From contig CAUDZT010000037.1 in NCBI GenBank assembly GCA_958453935.1, positions 1 through 22,423 on the forward strand: a stretch of 22,423 nucleotides of DNA. The letters run 5' to 3'. Source of the stretch: an uncultured Collinsella sp. Lineage in GTDB: Bacteria; Actinomycetota; Coriobacteriia; Coriobacteriales; Coriobacteriaceae. A program made the position numbers and the translations under genes. Positions 7,560-14,487 of this stretch are shown in pieces. Positions within the stretch are counted from its first letter, which is position 1. Each line of letters starts with the position of its first letter. The notes beneath the pieces are model-generated. The model was not told where the DNA came from. It did no database searches and worked only from the letters and a program-made list of their open reading frames with translations.

Positions 7560-8144
7560 TTACAGCTTGCTAGCGATTTTCTTTGCCGTACGCTTAACGC
7601 CGGCCACCAGGCCTCCTGCAGGATGCTCCTTCTCGTATGCTAGGCGCTTCTCGCGCTTGGCGTACTCTTCGACGATGATGTCTCCATACTCGTCTTCGAT
7701 CTTGTCGAAGAAGTCGACGGCACCCTTAATTTCCTCAGCGGTCGGGTGCCCCTTTTGGACACCGCCGGTGAGTTTGAACGGCCCCCACGTATCAAAGCCG
7801 GGGCAGCCGTAGACACCCATAAAGATGGCCTGCCTCATGCGGCAGATGCCATCGATATCCTTGCCGTACCACTTGTTTTTGCCACCGTAGGTCATAAGGC
7901 CAAACACCTTGTCCTGCGGCTGCAACACGTTAGTGAGCACGCGTGCCATGTCCTTGTCGATCTCGGAGTAATAGATGCCCGTGGCGACACCAATCAGATG
8001 GTATTCGTGCAGGTTGGGATATTCGTTTTTGCCGAGTGTTTTCACGTCGAGGGTATCGATTTCGGGGTGCGCCTCGACGATGGCGTCCACGAGCTTTTTC
8101 GTATTGCCGTGGTGGCGTGAGGCATAAAGAATGATGGTTCGCAT
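7560..8144 (-). CDS. Flavodoxin-like protein
   Basis: 194 residues when started at the ATG at 8144, which has AAAGG 7 bases upstream; a start ten codons earlier is less likely. The N-terminus MRTIILYASRHHGNTKKLVD is a beta strand followed by a flavodoxin-type phosphate-binding loop. VFGLMTYGGKNKWYG and the following region match the flavin-binding side of the fold. The C-terminal 60 residues are charged and helical, ending in KRTAKKIASKL. It probably binds FMN and carries electrons or reduces a substrate; the partner is unknown. It lies opposite to its neighbours and converges on nagA, so it is probably not part of the sugar regulon. Confidence 0.8.
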   Translation of the reverse strand: MRTIILYASRHHGNTKKLVDAIVEAHPEIDTLDVKTLGKNEYPNLHEYHLIGVATGIYYSEIDKDMARVLTNVLQPQDKVFGLMTYGGKNKWYGKDIDGICRMRQAIFMGVYGCPGFDTWGPFKLTGGVQKGHPTAEEIKGAVDFFDKIEDEYGDIIVEEYAKREKRLAYEKEHPAGGLVAGVKRTAKKIASKL

Positions 8145-8300
8145 AAGAAGGCCTTTCAGCTGTAATTGCATCAATGTCTGTATGGTACCCCGTTACATGG
8201 CCGGGATACCGGACGCATCGATGAGCGTGCGGGTTTGTCCATTGGTCAGAGCCGAGACGGGTACTTGCGAGCAAAAAGCAGTTGTTCGAAAGGATGGGCA

Positions 8301-9182
8301 ATGGAATACGCTCTCTCCAACGATTCGATTTCTATTAAGGTGTCCACGGCTGGTGGTTCGTTTACCTCGATTGAGGCCGGAGGTCGCGAGTACTTGTGGC
8401 AGGGTGACCCCGCCGTGTGGTCCGGCCAGGCGCCGGTCTGCTTTCCGATTTGCGGAGGCCTGCGCGATGGTAGTGCCATGACGTTTGCCGGGCATCATGT
8501 AAAGCTCGCTCGCCACGGCTTTGCGCGCAAGCAGGAGTGGAAGCTGCTGAGCCAAGGCGAGAACGAGTTGGCTGTGTGTCTGGCGTCCGAGGATAACGCT
8601 GCGTTGCTGAGCGATTATCCGTATCCGTTTAGGCTCGTCGCCCGCTATACGCTCGAGGACGCCGCCGTGCGTGTCTCCTATGAGGTGACCAACGAGGGCA
8701 CCGAGGACATGCCGTTCTTTATCGGTGGACACCCCGGCTTTAGGTGCCCGCTCGACGAGGGCGAGGCCTATACGGACTACGAGCTACGCTTCGAGAAGGA
8801 CGAGGCGGCGGAGCTTTGCACTGCCGTCCCCTCGACTGGCTTGATTGACGTGACCAACCGCTCCAAGAACCCCATGGTGGGAAAGACGCTGCCTCTGTCG
8901 CATGAGCTCTTCGATTTTGCGGAGACCATCTTTGACGTGCTCGAGAGCCGTCAGGTCACGCTTTCCAAGAAGGGCGAGGACAAGGGCGTCCGCCTGAGCT
9001 TTGAGGGCTTCCCGTATCTCATTGTATGGAGCAAGCCCGAGGGCGATTTTGTGGCAGTTGAGCCTTGGGGCGGCCTTTCGACCTGCTCCGATGAGGACGA
9101 CGTGCTTGAGCATAAGCGTGGCTGCCTTGTCGCCAAGCCCAAGGAGACCGTCGTTCGCTCGTTCACGATTGAGATTCTGTAA
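8301..9182 (+). CDS. lacX: LacX-type aldose 1-epimerase family protein
   Basis: 293 residues from ATG 8301, which follows AAAGGATG; an upstream in-frame start would run into the divergent gene's leader and has no ribosome site. The protein belongs to the galactose mutarotase-like fold, LacX subgroup. Visible features are WSGQAPVCFPICGGLRDG, a conserved HGFAR (about 71-75), FFIGGHPGFRCPL and FVAVEPWGG. LacX is known from lactococcal lac operons that use the tagatose 6-phosphate route, so linkage with a lacC-type kinase 59 bases downstream is meaningful. The likely role is interconversion of sugar or sugar-phosphate anomers in the cytoplasm; the exact substrate is not established. Confidence 0.87.
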   Translation: MEYALSNDSISIKVSTAGGSFTSIEAGGREYLWQGDPAVWSGQAPVCFPICGGLRDGSAMTFAGHHVKLARHGFARKQEWKLLSQGENELAVCLASEDNAALLSDYPYPFRLVARYTLEDAAVRVSYEVTNEGTEDMPFFIGGHPGFRCPLDEGEAYTDYELRFEKDEAAELCTAVPSTGLIDVTNRSKNPMVGKTLPLSHELFDFAETIFDVLESRQVTLSKKGEDKGVRLSFEGFPYLIVWSKPEGDFVAVEPWGGLSTCSDEDDVLEHKRGCLVAKPKETVVRSFTIEIL

Positions 9183-9241
9183 TTCCGTTTTGTCGACTCG
9201 TATCGCGAGGCACAAGGAGCCTGCGAGATAAGGAGCTAAAA

Positions 9242-10177
9242 ATGATCCTCACCGTTACGATGAACCCGTCCGTCGATACACGCTATCAGCTCGATGAGCT
9301 CATTATCGACGACGTTAACCGTGTGACGCCCGAAAAGACCGCCGGCGGCAAGGGTCTCAACGTGGCCCGTGTACTGGGTCAGCTGGGCGACGACGTTGTG
9401 GCAACCGGTCTACTCGGCGGCCACATGGGCGCCTACATGGCCGAGCTCATGGATGCCAACGGCATTAAGAATGATTTCGTACCCATCAAGGGCGAGACTC
9501 GCATTTGCCTTAACATCCTCCACGCCGGCAACCAGACCGAGCTACTCGAGAGCGGCCCGACGATTGCCCCCGAGGAGCTCGATGCCTTTACCGCCAAGTT
9601 CGCCGAGCTTGCGAGCAAGGCCGCTGTCGTTACCATCTCGGGTTCGCTGCCCCGTGGTGTCGAGGCGGGCTACTACGCCAAGATCACGGGTATTGCCGAG
9701 AACGCCGGCGCCAAGGTGCTGCTCGATACCTCGGGTGCTTCGCTCGAGGCCGCCCTTAAGTCCGAAATTAAGCCCGAGCTGGTCAAGCCTAACCTGACCG
9801 AGATTAACGGCCTTCTGGGCACGAGCTTTACCACCGACGATGTGGACGAGCTCCGCGCCGCGCTCGCCTCTGATGCCCGCTTCTCCGATATCCCCTGGGT
9901 CGTCGTGTCCATGGGCGCTGCCGGCTCCGTGGGCTTCCATAATGGCCGTGCATTCCGCGCCAAGACCCCCGATATCCCCGCCGTTAACGCTACGGGCTCT
10001 GGCGATTCGACCATTGCCGGCTTCGCACATGCGATTGCTGCTGGCGCGGATGACGAGACGGTGCTGCGTACCGCCAACACCTGCGGCAAGCTCAATGCCA
10101 TGGATCCCATGACTGGCCACTTGGTTATGGATCGTTGGGACGAGGTTTACAACGGCGTTGTCGTGACCGAGCTGTAG
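9242..10177 (+). CDS. lacC: Tagatose-6-phosphate kinase / 1-phosphofructokinase family (LacC)
   Basis: 311 residues, normal for LacC and FruK. It is a PfkB-family ATP-dependent kinase. Motifs seen are TVTMNPSVD at the start, TAGGKGLNVARVL (33-45), VTISGSLPRGV (129-139), LVKPNLTEI, and the catalytic ATGSGDSTIAGF (249-260) with Asp254 as base. LacC turns tagatose 6-phosphate into tagatose 1,6-bisphosphate. The context (agaS, nagA, lacX, lacE/lacG) favours this over fructose-1-phosphate kinase. The start follows AAGGAG. No aldolase gene is present in the window. It probably forms one transcript with lacX. Confidence 0.88.
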   Translation: MILTVTMNPSVDTRYQLDELIIDDVNRVTPEKTAGGKGLNVARVLGQLGDDVVATGLLGGHMGAYMAELMDANGIKNDFVPIKGETRICLNILHAGNQTELLESGPTIAPEELDAFTAKFAELASKAAVVTISGSLPRGVEAGYYAKITGIAENAGAKVLLDTSGASLEAALKSEIKPELVKPNLTEINGLLGTSFTTDDVDELRAALASDARFSDIPWVVVSMGAAGSVGFHNGRAFRAKTPDIPAVNATGSGDSTIAGFAHAIAAGADDETVLRTANTCGKLNAMDPMTGHLVMDRWDEVYNGVVVTEL

Positions 10178-10226
10178 GAGCCTGTGCGCCGCCCCCGGCA
10201 TCGGTTGCTTGCTTGTGGTTAGAGTC

Positions 10227-10349
10227 GACGACAAGTGCGGTAGCATTATGCCGGGGCGCGACGCCGATGCTGTCGTGTTCAATCCCGACCTTACCCTGGT
10301 CGAGACGTATGTGGGTGGCAACAGCGTCGGTAATGCATTTACCGAGTAG
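10227..10349 (+). pseudogene. 3' remnant of a second nagA
   Basis: These 41 codons (stop included) match the last 41 codons of the intact nagA (7362-7484) without gaps. By hand count 100 of 123 bases and 34 of 40 residues are identical, including DKCGSIMPGRDAD, LTLVETYVGG and SVGNAFTE. Homology stops abruptly upstream; the frame then runs back unbroken to the lacC stop without a good start. Most differences are at third positions. That implies divergence as a functional paralogue before the 5' part was lost. Confidence 0.8.
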
Positions 10350-10381
10350 CTGCCAAATAAACGATCCGAGAGGGGATTTAG

Positions 10382-10855
10382 ATGATTTACGGTGCATTGG
10401 GCGATATCGAGGAATACCGCGGAATGCTCAAGGGCCTCGACGTGCTGATCGACTGGCTCGAGGAGAACGACCCGGCACAGCTCGAGGTCGGCAGCCATCC
10501 GATTTTGGGTGAGAAGGTCTTTGCGAACGTCATGTCTCCCACGACGCGTCCCGAGGCTGAGGCTCACTATGAGACGCATCAGCGCTATCACGACCTGCAG
10601 ATCGACGTCGAGGGTCGCGAGGCCTTCAAGGTCGCTACGGGCAGCCTGACGCTGGTCCAGGAGTTTGACGAGAAGGACGACTACGATCTGGTCGATTCCG
10701 ACGCTTCGATCGCCGGCGATCTTGCCGACGACAAATTCGCGCTGTTCGTTGCCGGCGAGCCCCACATGCCCACGCTCGAGTTCCCGGGCGATGGCGCACA
10801 GCCGGTCAAGAAGATCTGCTTTAAGTTGCTTGCCGACGCCTACTGGGAGGAGTAG
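10382..10855 (+). CDS. YhcH/YjgK/YiaL (DUF386) family protein
   Basis: 157 residues, the normal size of this cupin-like family. Conserved features are MIYGALGDIEEY at the start, YETHQRYHDLQIDVEG in the middle, FALFVAGEPHMP with a metal-site-like His, and a C-terminal VKKICFKLL. Members include E. coli NanQ (YhcH), reported to speed anomer change of sialic acids, and the small EbgC subunit of evolved beta-galactosidase. Here it follows lacC and a nagA remnant, so a role in anomer handling of galactose-type sugars is plausible. The substrate is not known. The ribosome site is AGAGGGG. Confidence 0.85.
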   Translation: MIYGALGDIEEYRGMLKGLDVLIDWLEENDPAQLEVGSHPILGEKVFANVMSPTTRPEAEAHYETHQRYHDLQIDVEGREAFKVATGSLTLVQEFDEKDDYDLVDSDASIAGDLADDKFALFVAGEPHMPTLEFPGDGAQPVKKICFKLLADAYWEE

Positions 10856-10886
10856 CGAGCTGCTCGGCTGAGCTGTTCGTCTGATG

Positions 10887-10912
10887 GCGTGATTCCCCTA
10901 GGGAAATCACGC
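10887..10912 (+). repeat. Near-perfect 26-bp palindrome
   Basis: GCGTGATT and AATCACGC flank a CCCCTAGGG centre, with one G-U position. The string CCCTAGGGAAATCACG inside it (10896-10911) is repeated exactly in the loop and stem of the terminator just downstream (10936-10951). Confidence 0.7.
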
Positions 10913-10917
10913 TAGGA

Positions 10918-10974
10918 CCCCGCCAAACGGGTTTTCCCTAGGGAAATCACGTTTGGCGGGGTTTTCTGTTTTTG
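10918..10974 (+). terminator. Terminator after the YhcH-family gene, with a palindromic loop
   Basis: A perfect 12-bp stem (10918-10929 with 10950-10961) is followed by TTTTCTGTTTTTG. The 20-base loop contains the 14-bp palindrome TTTCCCTAGGGAAA (10933-10946). It ends the lacX-lacC-yhcH stretch. Confidence 0.85.
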
Positions 10975-10990
10975 AATAGGGAAGCCTCAT

Positions 10991-11419
10991 TTATTTGCGA
11001 AGAACATCGGCTAGCCGCAGGATTGAAATCATCGACCGATAAGTGAGTTCCACTTTTTCGCCCGCAAGCAGTCGTTTCGAGCCAATCTCATCTAGCCCCA
11101 CAAGCCGAGAAAACAGCGGGCCGCTCATCGTGCCATCGTCAATTGATTCCCTTATGGTCTTCAAAACGTCCGTATCATGAAGCGATGCCGAGCTGTAGGG
11201 GGCAACACGAGCGGAACTCTCAATTAACGACGAGACAAAAGGATGGAGATGCTTTGGACATAGTCCATCAAACACCACATCCCCATTGTCGTTCGAGCCG
11301 ACCAGGCGCCAAGTATAATGATCGACCCAGTCATCTCCGTCATATATGGCGTCCATGAGCAACTTCCCGTCTAGAGAGAGAAACCTATTTGGACATCGGG
11401 GCGCAAGACCGCAATCCAT
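10991..11419 (-). CDS. Unrecognised protein
   Basis: About 142 residues if started at ATG 11419. Alternatives are TTG 11446 and ATG 11356, the latter with GGGAAG upstream, so the start is uncertain. I do not recognise the family. The N-terminal part has two or three Cys (MDCGLAPRCPNRF) and an aromatic, acidic stretch (DGDDWVDHYTWRLVG). The C-terminus, LLAGEKVELTYRSMISILRLADVLRK, resembles the last helices of a small helix-turn-helix domain, but this is weak. Base composition is lower in GC than the sugar genes. It begins close after the secreted-protein gene at 11455-11880, in another frame that stays open across that gene's stop codon. Confidence 0.5.
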   Translation of the reverse strand: MDCGLAPRCPNRFLSLDGKLLMDAIYDGDDWVDHYTWRLVGSNDNGDVVFDGLCPKHLHPFVSSLIESSARVAPYSSASLHDTDVLKTIRESIDDGTMSGPLFSRLVGLDEIGSKRLLAGEKVELTYRSMISILRLADVLRK

Positions 11420-11454
11420 ATCGGACCTGCAGCAGCTCCAACCCAACGCACCAC

Positions 11455-11880
11455 TTAGGTTCCCTTTCGTACATGTGTATCAATCTGCCCCGAAATGCCG
11501 GTGAATGCAATTCCAGACTCGTTTGTCGGATAGCAATCGACGTATTTTTGTTTTCCGCTCACAACCTTGTATAGATAAATCGTTCCAGCAAAAGAGAAGG
11601 GATCGTTCGCAATTTTGTCCGGAAGAACTTGCCACCTCAAAATCCCGCTACCAATATGGTCAAGCTTGACCGTTCCGCCGTCCCCCTCAAAAGTGGCAAG
11701 GGGATTTACCCCAGACTGAGAGTCGGCATCGCCCTCCTTAGCAGTTATCAGCAGGCTGCCCGTATAAGACTGCTGAGGCTCACCTTCAGGACAGGCAGCC
11801 TCGGCCCAAGAAGGGCCACTCAGGCAGAACAGTCCGAGCAACATCATTACCAACAAAAGAAAACCCTTAGTTCTTTTCAT
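11455..11880 (-). CDS. Small secreted protein with signal peptide
   Basis: 141 residues. The N-terminus MKRTKGFLLLVMMLLGLFCL followed by SGPSWAEA is a clear Sec signal peptide, with likely cleavage near residue 28 before ACPEG. The mature part, about 113 residues, is Gly/Thr/Asp-rich and looks beta-stranded (GDGGTVKLDHIGSGILRWQVLP, GTIYLYKVVSGKQKYVDCYP), with two Cys. I recognise no family. The ribosome site is weak. The next gene's frame overlaps its end (open from 11479), so a frameshift joining the two cannot be excluded. The low GC and lack of links to the sugar genes suggest acquired DNA. Confidence 0.55.
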   Translation of the reverse strand: MKRTKGFLLLVMMLLGLFCLSGPSWAEAACPEGEPQQSYTGSLLITAKEGDADSQSGVNPLATFEGDGGTVKLDHIGSGILRWQVLPDKIANDPFSFAGTIYLYKVVSGKQKYVDCYPTNESGIAFTGISGQIDTHVRKGT

Positions 11881-12102
11881 CTATATCGCCAATATCTCTC
11901 GACATTTGTATATTGTGACTATTTTAGATCTATATGGCCAATTTGAGCCCTCACCATGGCAATTGTTGCAGCTGGGTTTCTTTTCATTAAGATTTCACTT
12001 TGGTAAATCCCCGCCCCTAAGCATTAAACCCGAAGTCCACCGAGTGGGCCGCCGTTGACGTGGCGATGTTTGGATTGGCGCGCACGCACTCAAAATCGGC
12101 AA
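11881..12102. other. AT-rich gap between the secreted-protein gene and the tRNA
   Basis: No gene is supported. A 13-base direct repeat with one difference, CTATATCGCCAAT (11881-11893) and CTATATGGCCAAT (11930-11942), lies just upstream of the minus-strand secreted-protein gene and could be part of its control region. Confidence 0.35.
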
Positions 12103-12103
12103 C

Positions 12104-12126
12104 AAAAAAGCCGCCCGAAGGCGGCT
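12104..12126 (-). terminator. Terminator of the tRNA-Thr gene
   Basis: AGCCGCC (12109-12115) and GGCGGCT (12120-12126) close a CGAA loop. The left flank AAAAAA reads as a T-run on the minus strand, 12 bases past the tRNA 3' end. Confidence 0.85.
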
Positions 12127-12137
12127 ATCTTGTGCAA

Positions 12138-12213
12138 TGGAGCCAGCGACCGGGCTCGAACCGGTGACCCCCGCTTTACGAGAGCGGTGCTCTACCAACT
12201 GAGCTACGCTGGC
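12138..12213 (-). tRNA. tRNA-Thr (anticodon CGU)
   Basis: 76 bases including an encoded CCA. On the minus strand the acceptor stem GCCAGCG pairs with CGCTGGC and the D arm is GCTCAGTTGGTAGAGC. The anticodon stem-loop CCGCT-CTCGTAA-AGCGG gives anticodon CGT (reads ACG, Thr), and the T arm has GGTTCGAGCC. It is followed by its own terminator. Confidence 0.95.
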
Positions 12214-12420
12214 GGCCATGTGGTGACGCAACTGAAGCGTCAACGGCTGTCTATGATACGGGACATCGCACATCCGCGCAAGTGCTCTTACGGCTTTTCT
12301 CACTTTAAATGCACTAATATTGGAGACGTGGTGTCTACGGCGTTCATTTGGCGCTTGACTTGCTGTTGAGTTGGTGACTGACGTCCCGCTCGTATGGGTC
12401 TCAAACAGAATGGGGCAGCC

Positions 12421-12903
12421 ATGGCTCAACCCAAGATTCTTCTTACGCGTATCGATGACCGTTTCATTTACGGGCAAGACGTTGAGCTGTGGAACGAAGC
12501 CGTGGGTTCCAATCTTGTCTTAATCGTCAACGATGAGATCGCGGCGGATTCGCGCCAATGGGCACCCATGAGGGTGGCGGCGCCAGAAGGCGTTTGGACG
12601 CGGTTTTTCTCGGTGCAAAGGACCATCGACATCATTTATACCGCAACGCCGCGCCAATGGATTCTCATCATGGTGGCGTCGCCCACGGATGCACTCGCGC
12701 TGGTTAAGGGCGGTGTGCCAATAACCAAGATCAGCATCGGCCATATGCGGGCGAGGGAGGGCAAGCGCTCTGTAACGCCTGCCGTTGCCATAGACGATAC
12801 GGACATCGCCGCCCTCGAAGAGTTGCAAAAGCTCGGCATAGAGCTAGAAATCCGTTATCTCCCCAGTTCCGCCCCCGACCCCATTGGCAATCTGTTCAAC
12901 TGA
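12421..12903 (+). CDS. Orphan mannose-family EIIB paralogue lacking the active-site histidine
   Basis: 160 residues from ATG 12421, exactly the length of the operon EIIB at 1554. The two align end to end without gaps, with about 84 identical residues by hand count (about 52%). The active-site motif RIDNRLVHGQ becomes RIDDRFIYGQ, so the phosphoryl-accepting His17 is Tyr17. Fold-defining parts such as LLTRID, TRFFSVQRTID, LVKGGVP and GHMRAREGKR are kept, and there is no stop or frameshift. It stands alone, without EIIA, EIIC or EIID. The ribosome site is weak. It could be a non-catalytic regulator or decoy, or an early pseudogene. The intact frame and conserved core favour retained function (inference). 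Confidence 0.8.
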   Translation: MAQPKILLTRIDDRFIYGQDVELWNEAVGSNLVLIVNDEIAADSRQWAPMRVAAPEGVWTRFFSVQRTIDIIYTATPRQWILIMVASPTDALALVKGGVPITKISIGHMRAREGKRSVTPAVAIDDTDIAALEELQKLGIELEIRYLPSSAPDPIGNLFN

Positions 12904-12935
12904 TCCCTTGGGGACGGAGGAAAACGGATCATTTT
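12901..12935 (+). terminator. Weak terminator-like dyad overlapping the stop codon
   Basis: TGATCC (12901-12906, including the TGA stop) can pair with GGATCA (12926-12931), followed by TTTTG. The stem is only 6 bp and the loop is long, so activity is uncertain. Confidence 0.35.
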
Positions 12936-12970
12936 GCCCTTGCGAGGGATGCGCGCGATGCCGCCTGTCA

Positions 12971-13122
12971 AAAACTATGCCCATTTACTACGTTTGGTCG
13001 GCTATCGCCGAGCATGTCGAATTTGAGAAAAACAAAACCGCAGGTAGACGGCTTGCGAATTTAACAAAAACCGGTGCATGGTCGAGCATCCCGGGCTAAA
13101 CGTAGTAAATGGGCATAGTTTT
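12971..13122. repeat. 152-bp element with 25-bp perfect inverted ends
   Basis: Bases 12971-12995 are the exact reverse complement of 13098-13122. They enclose 102 bases that hold a small hairpin (CGGC TATC GCCG) and a 17-base string also found at 529-545. There is no open frame of note and no clear target-site duplication. It may be a MITE-like or other miniature intergenic repeat. Confidence 0.75.
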
Positions 13123-13164
13123 GATATGTCACTCATACAGTCACAGCGAAAATGAGCCAAAAGA

Positions 13165-13202
13165 TGAAAAAACGCCCGTCGGCGGTGGTGCCGGCGGGCG
13201 TT
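13165..13202 (-). terminator. Terminator of galM (minus strand)
   Basis: A 12-bp stem (13171-13182 with 13191-13202) with one imperfect position. The left flank GATGAAAAAACG reads CGTTTTTTCATC on the minus strand, 27 bases after the galM stop. Confidence 0.8.
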
Positions 13203-13228
13203 GCTGTGCGATATGTCGCGTTGTGGGC

Positions 13229-14281
13229 TTAGTGCCTCATAAAGTGATATTCGATCACATTGCTATAGGGATGACCCGGTCCCACGATGCCCTGGGGGAA
13301 CAGCGGGCGGTGCGGCGTGTCGGGGTACATCTCGGCTTCGAGGGCAAAGCCGGCGCCCCAACCATAGTTGGCGTCGTCCTTGGCGTGCTCGTCGCCCAGC
13401 CAGTTGCCGGTGTAGAGCTGCACGCCCGGGGCAGTGGTGTAGTAGTCCATCTCGCGACCGGTCCACATCTCCTCAACGTGCATCGCGCGGCGCAGGTTAC
13501 GGCCGTACTGATAGCCATCGATGCACAGGCAGTGGTCGTAGCCACGGGCCTGCTTAATCTGCGGGTCGTCGGCCTCCATGCCGGGTGCAACGGGGCGCAG
13601 CTCACGGAAGTCAAACGGCGTGCCCTCGACCGGAGCAATCTCGCCGGTGGGGATGTTCTGCTCGTTGATGGGCAGGTAGTGGGCAGCGTTGGCAACAAAG
13701 AAGTGCTCACAGTCCATGCCGGCGTTATGGCCGGCAAGGTTAAAGTACGTGTGGTTGGTCATGGACACGTACGTGGCGCGGTCGCTCTCGCAGCCATACT
13801 CGATGCGGAAGACGCCGGTGCGCGTCACGTTAAACACGGCCGTAAAGGTGCGGTTGCCGGGAAGACCCAGCTCGCCGTCCTCAAGCGAGGTAGTCATGCG
13901 CACGGCGTTGTGGACCTCGTCGAGCTCAACATCCCACACGCGCTTGTGCAGGCCGTGCTCAAGGTCGCTGTGCAGGTTGTTGGCGCCTTCGTTGACCGGC
14001 ATATGCCAGTCCGTGCCGGCGATGGTGATCGTGGCACCCGCAGTGCGGTTGGCCACGGGGCCGATGGTCGCGCCAAAGCAGGCGGGGTTGTCAAAGTAAT
14101 CCTCGAGCTTATCGAAGCCCAGCACCACATCGCGCACGTTGCCGGGGATGTCAGGCACGTCGATGCCCAACACGGTGGCGCCATAGTCCATAATGCGAAC
14201 GCAGATCTCGGGCCCGTTGAGGGTGTAACGATGAACGGGGGTACCGCACGGCGCGGTGCCGAAAAGCTCGGAAGTGATCAT
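13229..14281 (-). CDS. galM: Galactose mutarotase (aldose 1-epimerase, GalM)
   Basis: 350 residues from the ATG at 14281, chosen because AGGAA lies 5 bases upstream; a start 20 codons earlier lacks a ribosome site. It interconverts alpha and beta anomers of galactose or glucose in the cytoplasm. Active-site features are PVANRTAGATI (Arg79), NNLHSD (His104), TNHTYFNLAGH with the catalytic acid His177, and GFALEAEMYPDTPH with the catalytic base Glu315. The length matches classic GalM. It is divergent from the DeoR-family gene (206-base gap), which may control it. No galK, galT or galE is in the window. Confidence 0.92.
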   Translation of the reverse strand: MITSELFGTAPCGTPVHRYTLNGPEICVRIMDYGATVLGIDVPDIPGNVRDVVLGFDKLEDYFDNPACFGATIGPVANRTAGATITIAGTDWHMPVNEGANNLHSDLEHGLHKRVWDVELDEVHNAVRMTTSLEDGELGLPGNRTFTAVFNVTRTGVFRIEYGCESDRATYVSMTNHTYFNLAGHNAGMDCEHFFVANAAHYLPINEQNIPTGEIAPVEGTPFDFRELRPVAPGMEADDPQIKQARGYDHCLCIDGYQYGRNLRRAMHVEEMWTGREMDYYTTAPGVQLYTGNWLGDEHAKDDANYGWGAGFALEAEMYPDTPHRPLFPQGIVGPGHPYSNVIEYHFMRH

Positions 14282-14487
14282 TTGGTTCCTAACATCGAGG
14301 TATTTCGGACAAACTGTAGCGCGAACAGGCGAGATTATCACTACACCCCACTAAAGCAGGGGGTATTTTTCTCAAAAAAGTGATGATTGGAGCTGTGCGG
14401 GCGTTCATTTTTGACGCGTAAGAGTCTGATACAATTTGTTCGTTACTGTTTGAATGATATGCGCGCAAAGAACGGCGAGGATTCATC

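Noticed and set aside
11995..12477. 160-codon minus-strand open frame
   Set aside because: It runs straight through the tRNA-Thr gene and into the orphan EIIB gene; not coding.
12971..13122. Insertion sequence
   Set aside because: Inverted ends are present but there is no transposase frame and no clear target-site duplication.
13109..14383. 424-codon plus-strand open frame
   Set aside because: Antisense to galM, which has conserved active-site residues, a ribosome site and a terminator.
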